Shown piece after piece: positions 51,396-60,014 of a DNA stretch of 64,000 bases. The notes under the pieces are model-generated. The model saw nothing but the letters and a program-made list of their open reading frames with translations. It ran no database searches and was not told the origin of the DNA. Numbering within the stretch: position 1 is the stretch's first letter; each line of letters opens with the position of its first letter. Source of the stretch: Streptomyces griseoincarnatus (GTDB lineage: Bacteria; Actinomycetota; Actinomycetes; Streptomycetales; Streptomycetaceae); the NCBI GenBank assembly GCA_014649575.1, contig BMTH01000018.1, positions 1 to 64,000 on the forward strand, written 5' to 3'. A program made the translations under genes and the position numbers.

Positions 51396-51420
51396 GGCCG
51401 GAGCGTAACAGGATCGTACT

Positions 51421-51430
51421 TTGTCGACAA
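51421..51430. promoter_or_regulatory. GntR operator, copy 1
   Basis: TTGTCGACAA, a perfect palindrome of the FadR-subfamily type (TNGT-N-ACNA), 26 bp upstream of the GntR start. Confidence 0.65.
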
Positions 51431-51476
51431 TCGAGCTCGCGCCCCGTGCTCCGTGGGTGGAGGCCGCTGAGGGGGT

Positions 51477-51549
51477 GCGGTGGGGTCCAGATGGTGATCG
51501 GAGTGAGGGGGGGCGCGGTGGGGTCCAGATGGTGATCGGAGTGAGGGGG
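51477..51549. repeat. Two tandem copies of a 35-bp sequence, period 38 bp
   Basis: GCGGTGGGGTCCAGATGGTG plus the following 15 bp (ending GAGTGAGGGGG) occurs at 51477-51511 and again at 51515-51549 without mismatch. It lies between the two GntR operators in the divergent control region. Confidence 0.85.
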
Positions 51550-51628
51550 TGTCTCGTCGCATGGTCGCTCCCGTGTCTGTGGTGGCACCTGGGTGGGCAG
51601 CAGTCGACAGGCTGTAGGCAAATGGTCG

Positions 51629-51640
51629 ATTGTCGACAAT
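51629..51640. promoter_or_regulatory. GntR operator, copy 2
   Basis: ATTGTCGACAAT, a perfect 12-bp palindrome sharing TTGTCGACAA with copy 1, 87 bp upstream of the dehydratase start. Confidence 0.65.
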
Positions 51641-51726
51641 GCCGTTGTGGTCGGGTACGGTCCAGAACACTGCCGCCGCCACCGCGTCGATGCCTGCGGC
51701 GGTGACACCCGCTGCGAGAGGTACTC

Positions 51727-52857
51727 ATGAAAATCACCAGGGTCGAGACATGCGGTCTTCGTGGGGCGACCCCCGAGGGCGGTTGGTCGAACGAACTGCG
51801 TCCGGACGATGTAGTGCACACGCTCGTCGCCGTCCACACCGACGAAGGCATCACCGGTATCGGAAGCGCGTTCACCAGCGAGACCCTGGTCCGGGGAGCG
51901 ATCGACCTCCTGCTCCCGCATCTCGTCGGACAGGACCCGGTGGAGGTCGAGCGGATCACCGAGACGCTGCACCAGACCGCGTTCTGGATGGGGCGGGGCG
52001 GCGCGCTCACGCACGCGACGAGCGCGATCGACATCGCCCTGTGGGACGTCGCCGGCCAGGCGCTCGGCCAGCCGGTCGGCAGACTGCTCGGCGGTTGCCA
52101 CCGAGCCCGCGTGCGCCCCTACGCTTCGGTCCTCATGGACGAGGCGGGGCCCATGACCGACAACCTCACCCAACTCGTGGAGCAGGGCTTCACCGCGTTC
52201 AAGATCGGCTGGTGGAAGTTCGGCCGGGTGGACGCCGCCACCGACGAGCGCACGGTCGCTGCCGCCCGCACTGCGGTAGGCGACCGGTTGCTCGCTGTCG
52301 ACGCCGGCGGCTCCGAAGGCTTCTTCCCCGGCGATCTGGCGTGGGCGAAGCGCACCGCGCGGATGCTCGCCGACTACGATGTCGCCTGGTTCGAGGAGGC
52401 GCTGGCGCCGGACGATCTCGAAGGGTTCGCGGAACTGCGTGCGGGTTCACCCGTCCCCATCAGCGGTGGAGAGGTCCTCACCCGACGGCAGAGCTTCGCC
52501 CCCTACCTGCGGTGCCGTGCCTTCGACATCGTCCAGCCCGACACCACGAAGGGCGGCGGTCTGAGCGAATCGCGTCGGATCGGCTGGGCGGCCCAGGACC
52601 TCGGTATCCGCCTGATCCCGCACGGATGGAACACGGCCATCGGTCTCGCCGCCGATCTGCAGCTCTCCTCCGCACTCGCTTCCACCGACCTCGTCGAGTA
52701 CAAGACCGGGTCGGCCTATGTGGACGACCTGGTCACGGGTGGCTGGCCGCTCGACGCCGACGGATACCTCGACATCCCCTCAGGCCCGGGACTCGGAGTG
52801 TCCCTCGACCAGGAAGCGGTCGAGAAGTACGGCACGCGGCCCCAGTTCGCGGCGTGA
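51727..52857 (+). CDS. Enolase-superfamily (mandelate racemase-type) sugar acid dehydratase
   Basis: A 376-residue enzyme with N-terminal capping domain (MKITRVETCGLRG, TSAIDIALWDVAGQALGQPV) and barrel residues in order: FKIGWW, LAVDAGGSEGF, WFEEALAP, ISGGEVLT and the His in LIPHGWNTAIG. These residues fit magnesium-dependent abstraction of an alpha-proton from a sugar acid. The ATG has GAGAGG upstream. Divergent GntR/SDR genes and shared operators indicate a small catabolic regulon. Confidence 0.87.
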   Translation: MKITRVETCGLRGATPEGGWSNELRPDDVVHTLVAVHTDEGITGIGSAFTSETLVRGAIDLLLPHLVGQDPVEVERITETLHQTAFWMGRGGALTHATSAIDIALWDVAGQALGQPVGRLLGGCHRARVRPYASVLMDEAGPMTDNLTQLVEQGFTAFKIGWWKFGRVDAATDERTVAAARTAVGDRLLAVDAGGSEGFFPGDLAWAKRTARMLADYDVAWFEEALAPDDLEGFAELRAGSPVPISGGEVLTRRQSFAPYLRCRAFDIVQPDTTKGGGLSESRRIGWAAQDLGIRLIPHGWNTAIGLAADLQLSSALASTDLVEYKTGSAYVDDLVTGGWPLDADGYLDIPSGPGLGVSLDQEAVEKYGTRPQFAA

Positions 52858-53462
52858 TTGCGAGGTCGGGTGGTTGGGGTGGGGTGTGGGTCGGAATGCG
52901 GATTCGCCGACCGCGGCGGACCCGGCCCCACCGGCCGACCGCGCCGCCGATCGCCACAATGGGCCCTGCCCCGCCAGGACTGCCGCTGAGCGGGCACGTG
53001 CAACTCGATGTCCGGATCCGTGGGCTCGTCGTTGTGCCGGTCGTGGGGGCTCCTCACCATGTGGGCCTCGGACGAAGCGGACGCCGACCCCGAACGGTGA
53101 CCGCAGCCGGGGCCCGAGCGGATCCCGGATCGCTCATGCCGCCACTCCGCTCCCTCAGGGCCCGGTTGCCAGGGAGATCGCATAGCGGCTCGGCTCCTCG
53201 TCCGGCCGGGCAGCGTACGCCGGACCTCGCCCGTCGTGCGGGTGTGGAGGACGAGCGGGCGGCGTGTGTGGTCGGCCGGCTCGCGTCGGGCGGAGGAACC
53301 GGGTCGTCCGCCGCCGAGGAACCGCACCGAGTCCGTCCTGGCCCGGCGCCTGGGACTGACCCGGCGCCCGGGACCGATGCCCAAGCCGTCATTTTCAGCC
53401 GATCCGGCGATGAGCCATGGGCCTGGGCGGTGACGACCGGTGCCGACTCGTAAGCTGCCGCC
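52858..53462. other. Gap without a recognisable gene
   Basis: About 600 bp of GC-rich sequence. Long frames exist on both strands, but none has a ribosome site or family motif and their codon-position pattern is not coding-like. Confidence 0.4.
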
Positions 53463-54104
53463 ATGAGTGAGATCCAGACCCCGACGCCCCGCGACGCCTT
53501 CGAGCTGCTGCTGGCCGGTAACCAGCGCTTCGTCGCCGGCACCTCCGAGCACCCGAACCAGGACGCCGCCCGCCGCGCCGAGACCGCACCCTCCCAGCAG
53601 CCCTTCGCAGTGCTGTTCGGATGTTCCGACTCCCGGCTGGCCGCCGAGATCATCTTCGACCGGGGGCTGGGCGACCTGTTCGTGGTGCGTACTGCCGGCC
53701 ACGTGACGGGTCCGGAGGTGCTGGGCAGTATCGAGTTCGGCGTGGAGGTGCTCGGCTGCCCGCTGGTCGTGATCCTCGGGCACGACTCGTGCGGCGCGGT
53801 CGGCGCGGCGTGTGCCGCGCTGGAGGACGGCATGACGCCCGCCGGGTACGTCCGGGACGTCGTCGAGCGGGTGACCCCCAGCGTGCTGGCCGCCCGCGCC
53901 GCCGGACGGGTTGAGCCGGAAGAGGTCCTCGCCGAGCACGTAAGGCACACTGCCGACCTGTTGCTGGACCGCTCCCGGGTCCTCGCCGACAAGGTCGCCG
54001 CCGGCCGGACCGCCGTGGTGGGCCTGCGCTACCGCCTGGCCGACGGCACCGCGGAGCTCGTCGCCTCCCGCGGTCTCGAAGCGGCGGGGATCGCCGCAGC
54101 CTGA
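53463..54104 (+). CDS. Beta-class carbonic anhydrase
   Basis: A 213-residue zinc enzyme converting CO2 and bicarbonate. The ligands are in FGCSDSRLAAEIIFD (Cys, Asp-Arg dyad) and LGHDSCGAVGAA (His and Cys). VVRTAGHV and SIEFGVEVLGCPLVVILG complete the fold. It is well formed. The ATG follows GCCGCC without a strong ribosome site. It appears monocistronic. Confidence 0.93.
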   Translation: MSEIQTPTPRDAFELLLAGNQRFVAGTSEHPNQDAARRAETAPSQQPFAVLFGCSDSRLAAEIIFDRGLGDLFVVRTAGHVTGPEVLGSIEFGVEVLGCPLVVILGHDSCGAVGAACAALEDGMTPAGYVRDVVERVTPSVLAARAAGRVEPEEVLAEHVRHTADLLLDRSRVLADKVAAGRTAVVGLRYRLADGTAELVASRGLEAAGIAAA

Positions 54105-54171
54105 CCGTTCAACGGGACGTGCCGTCGCGTCGCGGGGCGCGCTGACGGCATCCCTGGGCAAGAATGCACAG

Positions 54172-54573
54172 GTGCAGCCACTGCCGGTCCCCTGCCCCGC
54201 TCACCTCGTCCCGGACGCCACCGGTACCCATGCCTTCCACGACGCCTACCGCACTGCCATGGCGCACAACGCCGTGTTCGTCGCCATCGAAGCCGAGGGT
54301 CGGTACTGGACCGTGAAGGCGGACACCCTCACCACCGGCTCCGGCCCCAGGGTCACGGATGCCGCCAACGACGCCATCCGGACGGCGATCCTCCGGCTGG
54401 TCGACGCCCGTGAGGTCGATTTCGGCGCCTACACGGGACCCGTCTACTTCATGATGCACGGCGTGCGGGACGAAGAACGAGCCCGCGAACTCGCCGCCGC
54501 GCTCCACGCCGCCCTGCACGAAGACCTGGACCCCCTCTCCCGCGCCGTCCCCCCTGCATCGAGCTCCGGGTAG
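54172..54573 (+). CDS. Hypothetical protein
   Basis: A 133-residue soluble protein from a GTG start. Segments such as AVFVAIEAEGRYWTVKADT and FGAYTGPVYFMMHGVRDEER look like a compact alpha/beta domain, but I recognise no family or catalytic motif. It follows the carbonic anhydrase by 67 bp in the same direction. Confidence 0.55.
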   Translation: MQPLPVPCPAHLVPDATGTHAFHDAYRTAMAHNAVFVAIEAEGRYWTVKADTLTTGSGPRVTDAANDAIRTAILRLVDAREVDFGAYTGPVYFMMHGVRDEERARELAAALHAALHEDLDPLSRAVPPASSSG

Positions 54574-54822
54574 CAGCCGCCCACGTCTCTCGCACGGCGT
54601 TGACGCAGGTGACACCTTCTCAGGCTCGGCGAGGACGGCCGGGGCGCGCGGTGCGTGGTGGGAGGGATGCTGGCCGGGCACCTGGATGTGGCTGGTCGCC
54701 GGCTCACCAGTTACCCACGGAAACCCTTTCCCCGCGACCTCCCCTGCGCCACCATGAGCCGTCATACCCCGCCGGTACGTCAGGTTGGCACGCGGGTCGC
54801 ACGGTTACAGGGAGGCGGCGGG

Positions 54823-56436
54823 ATGGCTCGGGCCGACGACGACAGGGATCGTGGTGGTGCGGAGCCCGGTCACGGGATCCACGCGGGCGCGTCCGACGCG
54901 CGGCTCACCGAGCTGCTGCGCGCTGATACGGTCACGGCGTATCCGGCGCTCCAGGAACTGCGCGCCCGTCATCATCCGCACGTCCTCGCCTACGCCAGGC
55001 TGTGCACTCCCCACGAGTCCATGGCACGGCAGCTGGCGGCCCAGGCGTTCACGCTGGCGGCACGTCAGACCGCCCGCGGAATCGACTCGGGACTGCCCTG
55101 GCGCCACCAACTCCTCCTGCTGGTCGCCCGGTCGGCCGGGTCCTGGGCAGGGGACGGGCGGGCTGCCGGACTGGACGCGGGACTGTTGCTCGTCCTGAAC
55201 TCCGTCGGCCCCTCCGGCCCTGTGCCCCCCATGCTCACGGCATTTCAGTCGTTGTCCTCCCGTACTCAGGGCCTGATCTGGTACGGGATCGTCGAGCGGG
55301 AGCCTACGGAGAACACGGCCGCCCTCCTCGGCCTGACCCGGCAGGACGTCACTTACGGTACAGACGCGGCCCTGCAGCAGCTGGCCCGTGCCTGCCTGCG
55401 CACCCGCCTCACCGCCTCCGAGGACCCGGACTGTTCCGACTTCGGCCGTCTCATCGAGGAATCCGTTCGGCCGGACAGCCCCCGCGACAGCGCCGATCTG
55501 CACGCCCACATGACGCATTGCCCGCACTGCACGACGGCATACGAGGAGCTGGCGGCCCTGCGGGACGCACCGCGCACGGCGCTGGCGGAGGGGCTGCTCC
55601 CGTGGGGCGGTACGGCGTACGTGGCGGGTGACCCGGGCGAGCGGGCGGTCGGTGGCACCGGCGCGTGGCGGAGCGGGCCCGGCCCTGCCGGATCCGGGCG
55701 GGAACCGGAGGACGGGGAACGGGCGCCGGATCGCCGGCGCACCGTGCTGGTGTCGGCGGTGCTGGGGGTGGCCCTGCTGCCGGTGGCGGTGTTCCTGGCG
55801 GCGCAGGGCGGATCGCCGTCCCCTGACCCTGTGGGCTCGGCGAACACTCAGGTGAGTACACCGCCGGTGGTGGTGACGGTGACGGCCACCGTGTCGGAGA
55901 CGCCGTCGTCGGCCTCGGCCTCGCCGTCACCCTCGCCGTCGCGGACCTCGAAGTCGCCCTCCCCGACAAGGAGTCCGTCACCGACGAAGACGGCGAGCCC
56001 AAAGCCGCCGCCCTCCTCCACACGCCCGCTCTCCGGCTCGTTCGCGCAGGTTGTGAACGTCGCGTCGAGCCTGTGCCTGGACGTGAGCGGTGCCTTCTCC
56101 AACGGGACCGACGTGATCACGGCCCCCTGTTCGACGTCACGTACCCAGCGCTGGCGCGTCGACGACGACCGTGGGTTGCTCCAGTCGGCCGCCGACTCCG
56201 ACTACTGCCTCGACAGCCGGGGAGCGACACACCGGGGCGTAGGGATCTGGGAGTGCGACTCGGTGGAGGGCCGCAACGGCCGGAATCTGATGTTCGTGGT
56301 GGACGAGGACGGGCTGATCCGCCCCGCCATCGCCTTCGGTACGGCCGTCACCCCGGACGGCGGCGCCGGGAACGGGCTGTCACTGGAGCCGGCGGGTGAA
56401 GGCCACGGGCAGCGGTGGCGGGCGGGGTCCGCCTGA
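54823..56436 (+). CDS. Sigma-factor-like/zinc-finger membrane protein with C-terminal RICIN lectin domain
   Basis: A 537-residue mosaic. Residues ~25-200 resemble degenerate ECF sigma regions (LTELLRADTVTAYPALQELR, TAALLGLTRQDVTYGTDAAL). A zf-HC2-like DLHAHMTHCPHCTTAYEEL follows near 225. One transmembrane helix (VLVSAVLGVALLPVAVFLA) near 310 leads to a Ser/Pro/Thr-rich stalk and a ricin-type beta-trefoil (SSLCLDVSGAFSNGTDVI, YCLDSRGATHRG). It could couple an outside sugar-binding domain to intracellular regulation. The start has GGAGG 7 nt upstream. Confidence 0.75.
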   Translation: MARADDDRDRGGAEPGHGIHAGASDARLTELLRADTVTAYPALQELRARHHPHVLAYARLCTPHESMARQLAAQAFTLAARQTARGIDSGLPWRHQLLLLVARSAGSWAGDGRAAGLDAGLLLVLNSVGPSGPVPPMLTAFQSLSSRTQGLIWYGIVEREPTENTAALLGLTRQDVTYGTDAALQQLARACLRTRLTASEDPDCSDFGRLIEESVRPDSPRDSADLHAHMTHCPHCTTAYEELAALRDAPRTALAEGLLPWGGTAYVAGDPGERAVGGTGAWRSGPGPAGSGREPEDGERAPDRRRTVLVSAVLGVALLPVAVFLAAQGGSPSPDPVGSANTQVSTPPVVVTVTATVSETPSSASASPSPSPSRTSKSPSPTRSPSPTKTASPKPPPSSTRPLSGSFAQVVNVASSLCLDVSGAFSNGTDVITAPCSTSRTQRWRVDDDRGLLQSAADSDYCLDSRGATHRGVGIWECDSVEGRNGRNLMFVVDEDGLIRPAIAFGTAVTPDGGAGNGLSLEPAGEGHGQRWRAGSA

Positions 56437-56749
56437 TCGGTTCTCACGCACGATGCGCTGCAGGATCTGCCCACGCCGGCACCGGGGGTGAGGTGGCCGA
56501 CGTTCGTCTCGGCGCAGCGTTCCGCGACGGTGGCCGTCGCCGGCCGTGGAGGGCGTGCGGTGCGGGGCGGCGCATCACTTCCTGCCGGGTACGGTCCGGA
56601 CCAACGCCCGTCACCCGGACATACCCGCCGCACAACGCCGGGAACGCGCTCGTGTCCGCGGCGAGAAGGGCATTCGCAGGGGCGGACGCCCTCTCGCCGC
56701 CGCAGTCTGTGGGCCGGCGCCGCGGTACACGGCCCAGCCGGCCCGTGGA
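56437..56749. other. Gap between convergent lectin genes
   Basis: No gene, RNA or clear terminator recognised on either strand. Confidence 0.4.
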
Positions 56750-57736
56750 TCAGGTCGACCAGAGGACCTTCCCGGAGCGGGCGATGACCACCTTGCCGTC
56801 CTCGCGCAGGATCAGCTCGGCTCCTTCGTTGCCCCAGGTGTCGGAGGCCCAGATCGGTCGGTCGTCGCCGTTGTGGATGACGAGGTTGCCGTCGGACTGG
56901 AAGATGGCCCGGTGGTTCTCGCCGAAGGTCATCGACGCCCAGGTGGGCTTGTTCTTCTCGTTGTAGACGACGAGGTTGCCGTCGGGCTGCATCACCATGC
57001 GGATGCGGTTGGTGGTCCACGCCTGGCTGACCTCCAAGGTGCTGACGGCGCGGACTGTCGAGGCCGTCCAGTCGGGCTTGGGGGTCGGCTTGGCCTTCGG
57101 CTTCGGCACGACCTTCTTCGCCGGTGCGCTCGTCGTGGGCTCGGGTTTGGGCGCCGGCGGGGGAGCGACGGCCTTGACCGGCGCGCTCGGCTGCGGCTTC
57201 TCCACGGTCGGCGTCGGGGTGGGCTTCTCCGTGACGTAGTCGTCAAGGGCGGCGCCGGCCGAGCCCGGATCCAGTACGGTGTCCGACTCTCCCGCGGCCA
57301 ACTCCTTGGCGCCCTCCGGTCGTTTGTCCTCGTCCACGCCACCCGCCAGCAGCAGCGGTACGGCTATCAGGGCCGCTCCGACAATCCCGGCTACGGCGAG
57401 GACCGGTTTGCGTGGACGCCCGCTGTCGACGCCGCTCGCGGTCCTGGCGGGGACCGCCGGCGCGGCGGCCACGGCAACGGCCGTGCGCTGCTCGTCCGCC
57501 GCCGACTCGCCCGACTCCCTCGCCTGTGACCCGCCCGTCTCGGCGGCGGACGTGGCTGTCGTGGCCGCCTCGGAGGGGGAGCCGGGGACGGACGAGGACT
57601 CCGCGGTGGGCGCGGCGCGCTCGTTCTCCGCGGCCGGGGTGACCGAGCTGCCCGGAGCGGTGGTCGACTGCGCGGTGTCCGGGGAGGCAGCGGCCTGGGT
57701 CGCGTTCGCGTTACTGGCGGGGTTCTGTGCGGACAT
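56750..57736 (-). CDS. Membrane-anchored protein with B-lectin (mannose-binding) domain
   Basis: A 328-residue protein: Ala/Ser/Thr-rich cytoplasmic N-terminus, one transmembrane helix (PVLAVAGIVGAALIAVPLLL) near residue 145, a Pro/Thr/Lys stalk (KPTPTPTVEKPQPS) and a C-terminal bulb-type lectin domain with repeated QPDGNLVVYN and QSDGNLVIHN motifs, the mannose-binding QxDxNxVxY signature. The start has GGGAG upstream. Domain layout mirrors the RICIN protein at 58690. Confidence 0.82.
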   Translation of the reverse strand: MSAQNPASNANATQAAASPDTAQSTTAPGSSVTPAAENERAAPTAESSSVPGSPSEAATTATSAAETGGSQARESGESAADEQRTAVAVAAAPAVPARTASGVDSGRPRKPVLAVAGIVGAALIAVPLLLAGGVDEDKRPEGAKELAAGESDTVLDPGSAGAALDDYVTEKPTPTPTVEKPQPSAPVKAVAPPPAPKPEPTTSAPAKKVVPKPKAKPTPKPDWTASTVRAVSTLEVSQAWTTNRIRMVMQPDGNLVVYNEKNKPTWASMTFGENHRAIFQSDGNLVIHNGDDRPIWASDTWGNEGAELILREDGKVVIARSGKVLWST

Positions 57737-58036
57737 GCGAATACTCCCTGGGGGCGGAGCGCGTCGGATCCGACGGCTTACTGGCGTGCTGAACATAGCT
57801 CGTGCGGGTGCCAGATCCACTTCTGTCCCGGCAATACCGTCCGTCACAATGTCCGGGTGCGGGCGACTGGTCCCGCAAAGTCTTTCGACCGGGCGGGAAA
57901 CGGGCATGTCAGAGCCCGGTTCGGGCATGGTGCGACGGCCCAACACACAGGGCCTTGTGGCATTCTGGTGGCGCCGACCGATCAACGTCGGTTCGTGGAA
58001 CCAAGAGTTCAGGTGGACATGCGGCCCGGAGAGCAC

Positions 58037-58693
58037 ATGGAGGCCACTTCCGGCACCCCGGCCCCGTTCCCCGGTTCCGGCGCCGTCGAGGCCGACGGGA
58101 TCCGCGTGATACCCGAGGCCGTCCGCGCCGCGGCTCGACAGGCACCCGGCCACTGGATCGGCGTGGTGGATCCGGAGTGGACCGAGGAGCGGACCCCGCC
58201 GGAGTGGGCGGTGCTGGGGGAGTGGCGGTCGGACGACGACGGTGACGTCGGCGCCTATCGCGCCAACCCCGCGTACCGCCCCTCCGCCCGCGCCCTCGGC
58301 TGGCCCGAGCCCACCGACCCCGTGGACGCGGCGGCACAGCGCGCCGCGACCGGATACGGCTCCGTCGAGGAGGCCGTCGTCGCTCTGGCGGCCGCCGAGG
58401 TCACCGTCGTGGCGGGGCCTGACGGCACCCCGCTCGTCGCCGCCGGGCAGGACGGAGAATCCGTGGTGCTCGTGTTCACCTCACCGGCCCACGCGTTCAT
58501 GTCCCCCACACTTCGCCATGACACCCTTCCCGTCCGGGATCTGATCCGTTCCCTGGCCCATTCCCCCGCCGTCTCGCTGCTGGTCAACGCCGGTGCGGTC
58601 GCCCCCCTCCTCGTTCCGGCGAACCGCGTCCCGGCGGACCGCGGCGAGGACCCAGCAGGCTCCTCGCCCCACACCTCCGGGAGGTACCCGTGA
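58037..58693 (+). CDS. SseB-like type VII secretion-associated protein
   Basis: A 218-residue protein: a central IRVIPEAVRAAARQAPGHWIGVVDPEW, the RANPAYRPSARALGWPEPTDP segment typical of actinobacterial T7SS-associated proteins, and an SseB-like region (VVLVFTSPAHAFMSPTL). ATG 58037 has GGAG 5 nt upstream; ATG 58019 is the alternative. Its stop overlaps the RICIN membrane protein gene (GTGA), placing it in the type VII cluster. Confidence 0.75.
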   Translation: MEATSGTPAPFPGSGAVEADGIRVIPEAVRAAARQAPGHWIGVVDPEWTEERTPPEWAVLGEWRSDDDGDVGAYRANPAYRPSARALGWPEPTDPVDAAAQRAATGYGSVEEAVVALAAAEVTVVAGPDGTPLVAAGQDGESVVLVFTSPAHAFMSPTLRHDTLPVRDLIRSLAHSPAVSLLVNAGAVAPLLVPANRVPADRGEDPAGSSPHTSGRYP

Positions 58694-59940
58694 CACGTCC
58701 GACGCAACAGCCCTCCGCGTCCCCGGCTGCGCGCACGGAGTCCGGTCCTCACGGCGAGCGGACCTCCTCCGCCGAACCCCGCACGAGTACGTCGGCCGAG
58801 GAGCGCACCGAGCCCGCCGTCACGGCCGGAAGCGCGGCCGGGTCCGGCACGCACGTCGCGGCCGAGCCTTCCTCCGGCCCCGGTTCCGGCGGTGGCGCGG
58901 AGCCCGCTCCCGCGGCGAAGCCCGACTCCGAGGCCGCACCGGCGAGTGAGGCCGAAGCCCTGGAGGAGAAGAAGGCCGAGGCCGCCGCCCCTGCGACGGC
59001 CTCGGGGACCCGGACCGACACCGACACCGACGCCGGCGGCGCCTCCGTCGCCACGAGCCGGCTCCCCCTGCTCGTACGGACCATCACCGCCACGGCCATC
59101 GACAAACCCGACGACGCGGCCAAGCCGGTGGGACGGCCGGGCCGGGCGGTGCTGGCCGGCGCCGCGATCGGAGGCTCACTGCTCGTCGCGGTGCCGTTCC
59201 TGCTCCTCGGGGCGGACGACGGCAAGGAGGAGAAGGCGTCGACGACCGCGGCGACGGTCCTCGGCGGGGACAAGGAGAACGAGACGGGCGACTTCGCGGT
59301 CAGCTCTCCTGAGCCTCACGACTCGGCGGTCAACAAGGAGACGCAGAAGCCGAGGGCGGTACCGGGATCGACGCCCGACGCCGGAAGCGGGAAGAACGAC
59401 GGCCCGGACAAGGCCGCCGAGGACGCGGCGAAGAAGACGGAAGCGCAGAAGAAGGCGGAGGCGGATAAGGCTCGGGAGAGAGCGGACGCCGCCGAGAACT
59501 CCTCGAAGGACACCGCCAGGAAGGCCGAGGGGAACGCCCCCGCGGGGCCGGCTCTCGGCTTCCCCGTGTCGTTCCACAGCCACCTCTCCGGCCTCTGCAT
59601 CGACGTACCCGGCAGCGACTTCTCCGACGGGAAGGCACTGTGGATGTGGCCCTGCAACAACGCCGACGCGCAGAAGTTCCAGTTCGCCTCCGACGGCACT
59701 CTCCGCACGCAGGGACTCTGCATGGACGTGGCGGGCGCCAACTTCACCAAGGGCACCACCATCCAGCTCGCACGCTGCACCGGCGTCGCCGCGCAGCAAT
59801 TCGCACTCAACGAGGCCCACGACCTCGTGAACACGGTCGTGGGCATGTGCGTCGAGATCGAAGGCCACGACCGCAACGCCAAGGCCCGTGTGCAACTGTG
59901 GACCTGCACAGGGCTGGACAACCAGAAATGGAGCGTCTGA
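58690..59940 (+). CDS. Membrane protein with RICIN lectin domain, T7SS-associated
   Basis: A 416-residue protein: long low-complexity Glu/Ala/Ser/Thr N-terminus, a transmembrane helix (AVLAGAAIGGSLLVAVPFLL) near residue 165, a charged Lys/Ala coiled segment (AEDAAKKTEAQKKAEADKAR) and a C-terminal beta-trefoil with LSGLCIDVPGSDFSDGKAL, GLCMDVAGANFTKGTTIQL and MCVEIEGHDRNAKARVQLW. The three subdomains each carry a QxW-like end (QKF, QQF, QKW). It likely binds cell-wall or host glycans outside the membrane. Confidence 0.82.
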   Translation: MTRPTQQPSASPAARTESGPHGERTSSAEPRTSTSAEERTEPAVTAGSAAGSGTHVAAEPSSGPGSGGGAEPAPAAKPDSEAAPASEAEALEEKKAEAAAPATASGTRTDTDTDAGGASVATSRLPLLVRTITATAIDKPDDAAKPVGRPGRAVLAGAAIGGSLLVAVPFLLLGADDGKEEKASTTAATVLGGDKENETGDFAVSSPEPHDSAVNKETQKPRAVPGSTPDAGSGKNDGPDKAAEDAAKKTEAQKKAEADKARERADAAENSSKDTARKAEGNAPAGPALGFPVSFHSHLSGLCIDVPGSDFSDGKALWMWPCNNADAQKFQFASDGTLRTQGLCMDVAGANFTKGTTIQLARCTGVAAQQFALNEAHDLVNTVVGMCVEIEGHDRNAKARVQLWTCTGLDNQKWSV

Positions 59941-60014
59941 ACCGGTGAGCGGCCGTCCGCTGCCCGTTCGACGGCGCCCTGCCCAAGACGCAGACTGAGC
60001 AAGGAGGTTCGCGC

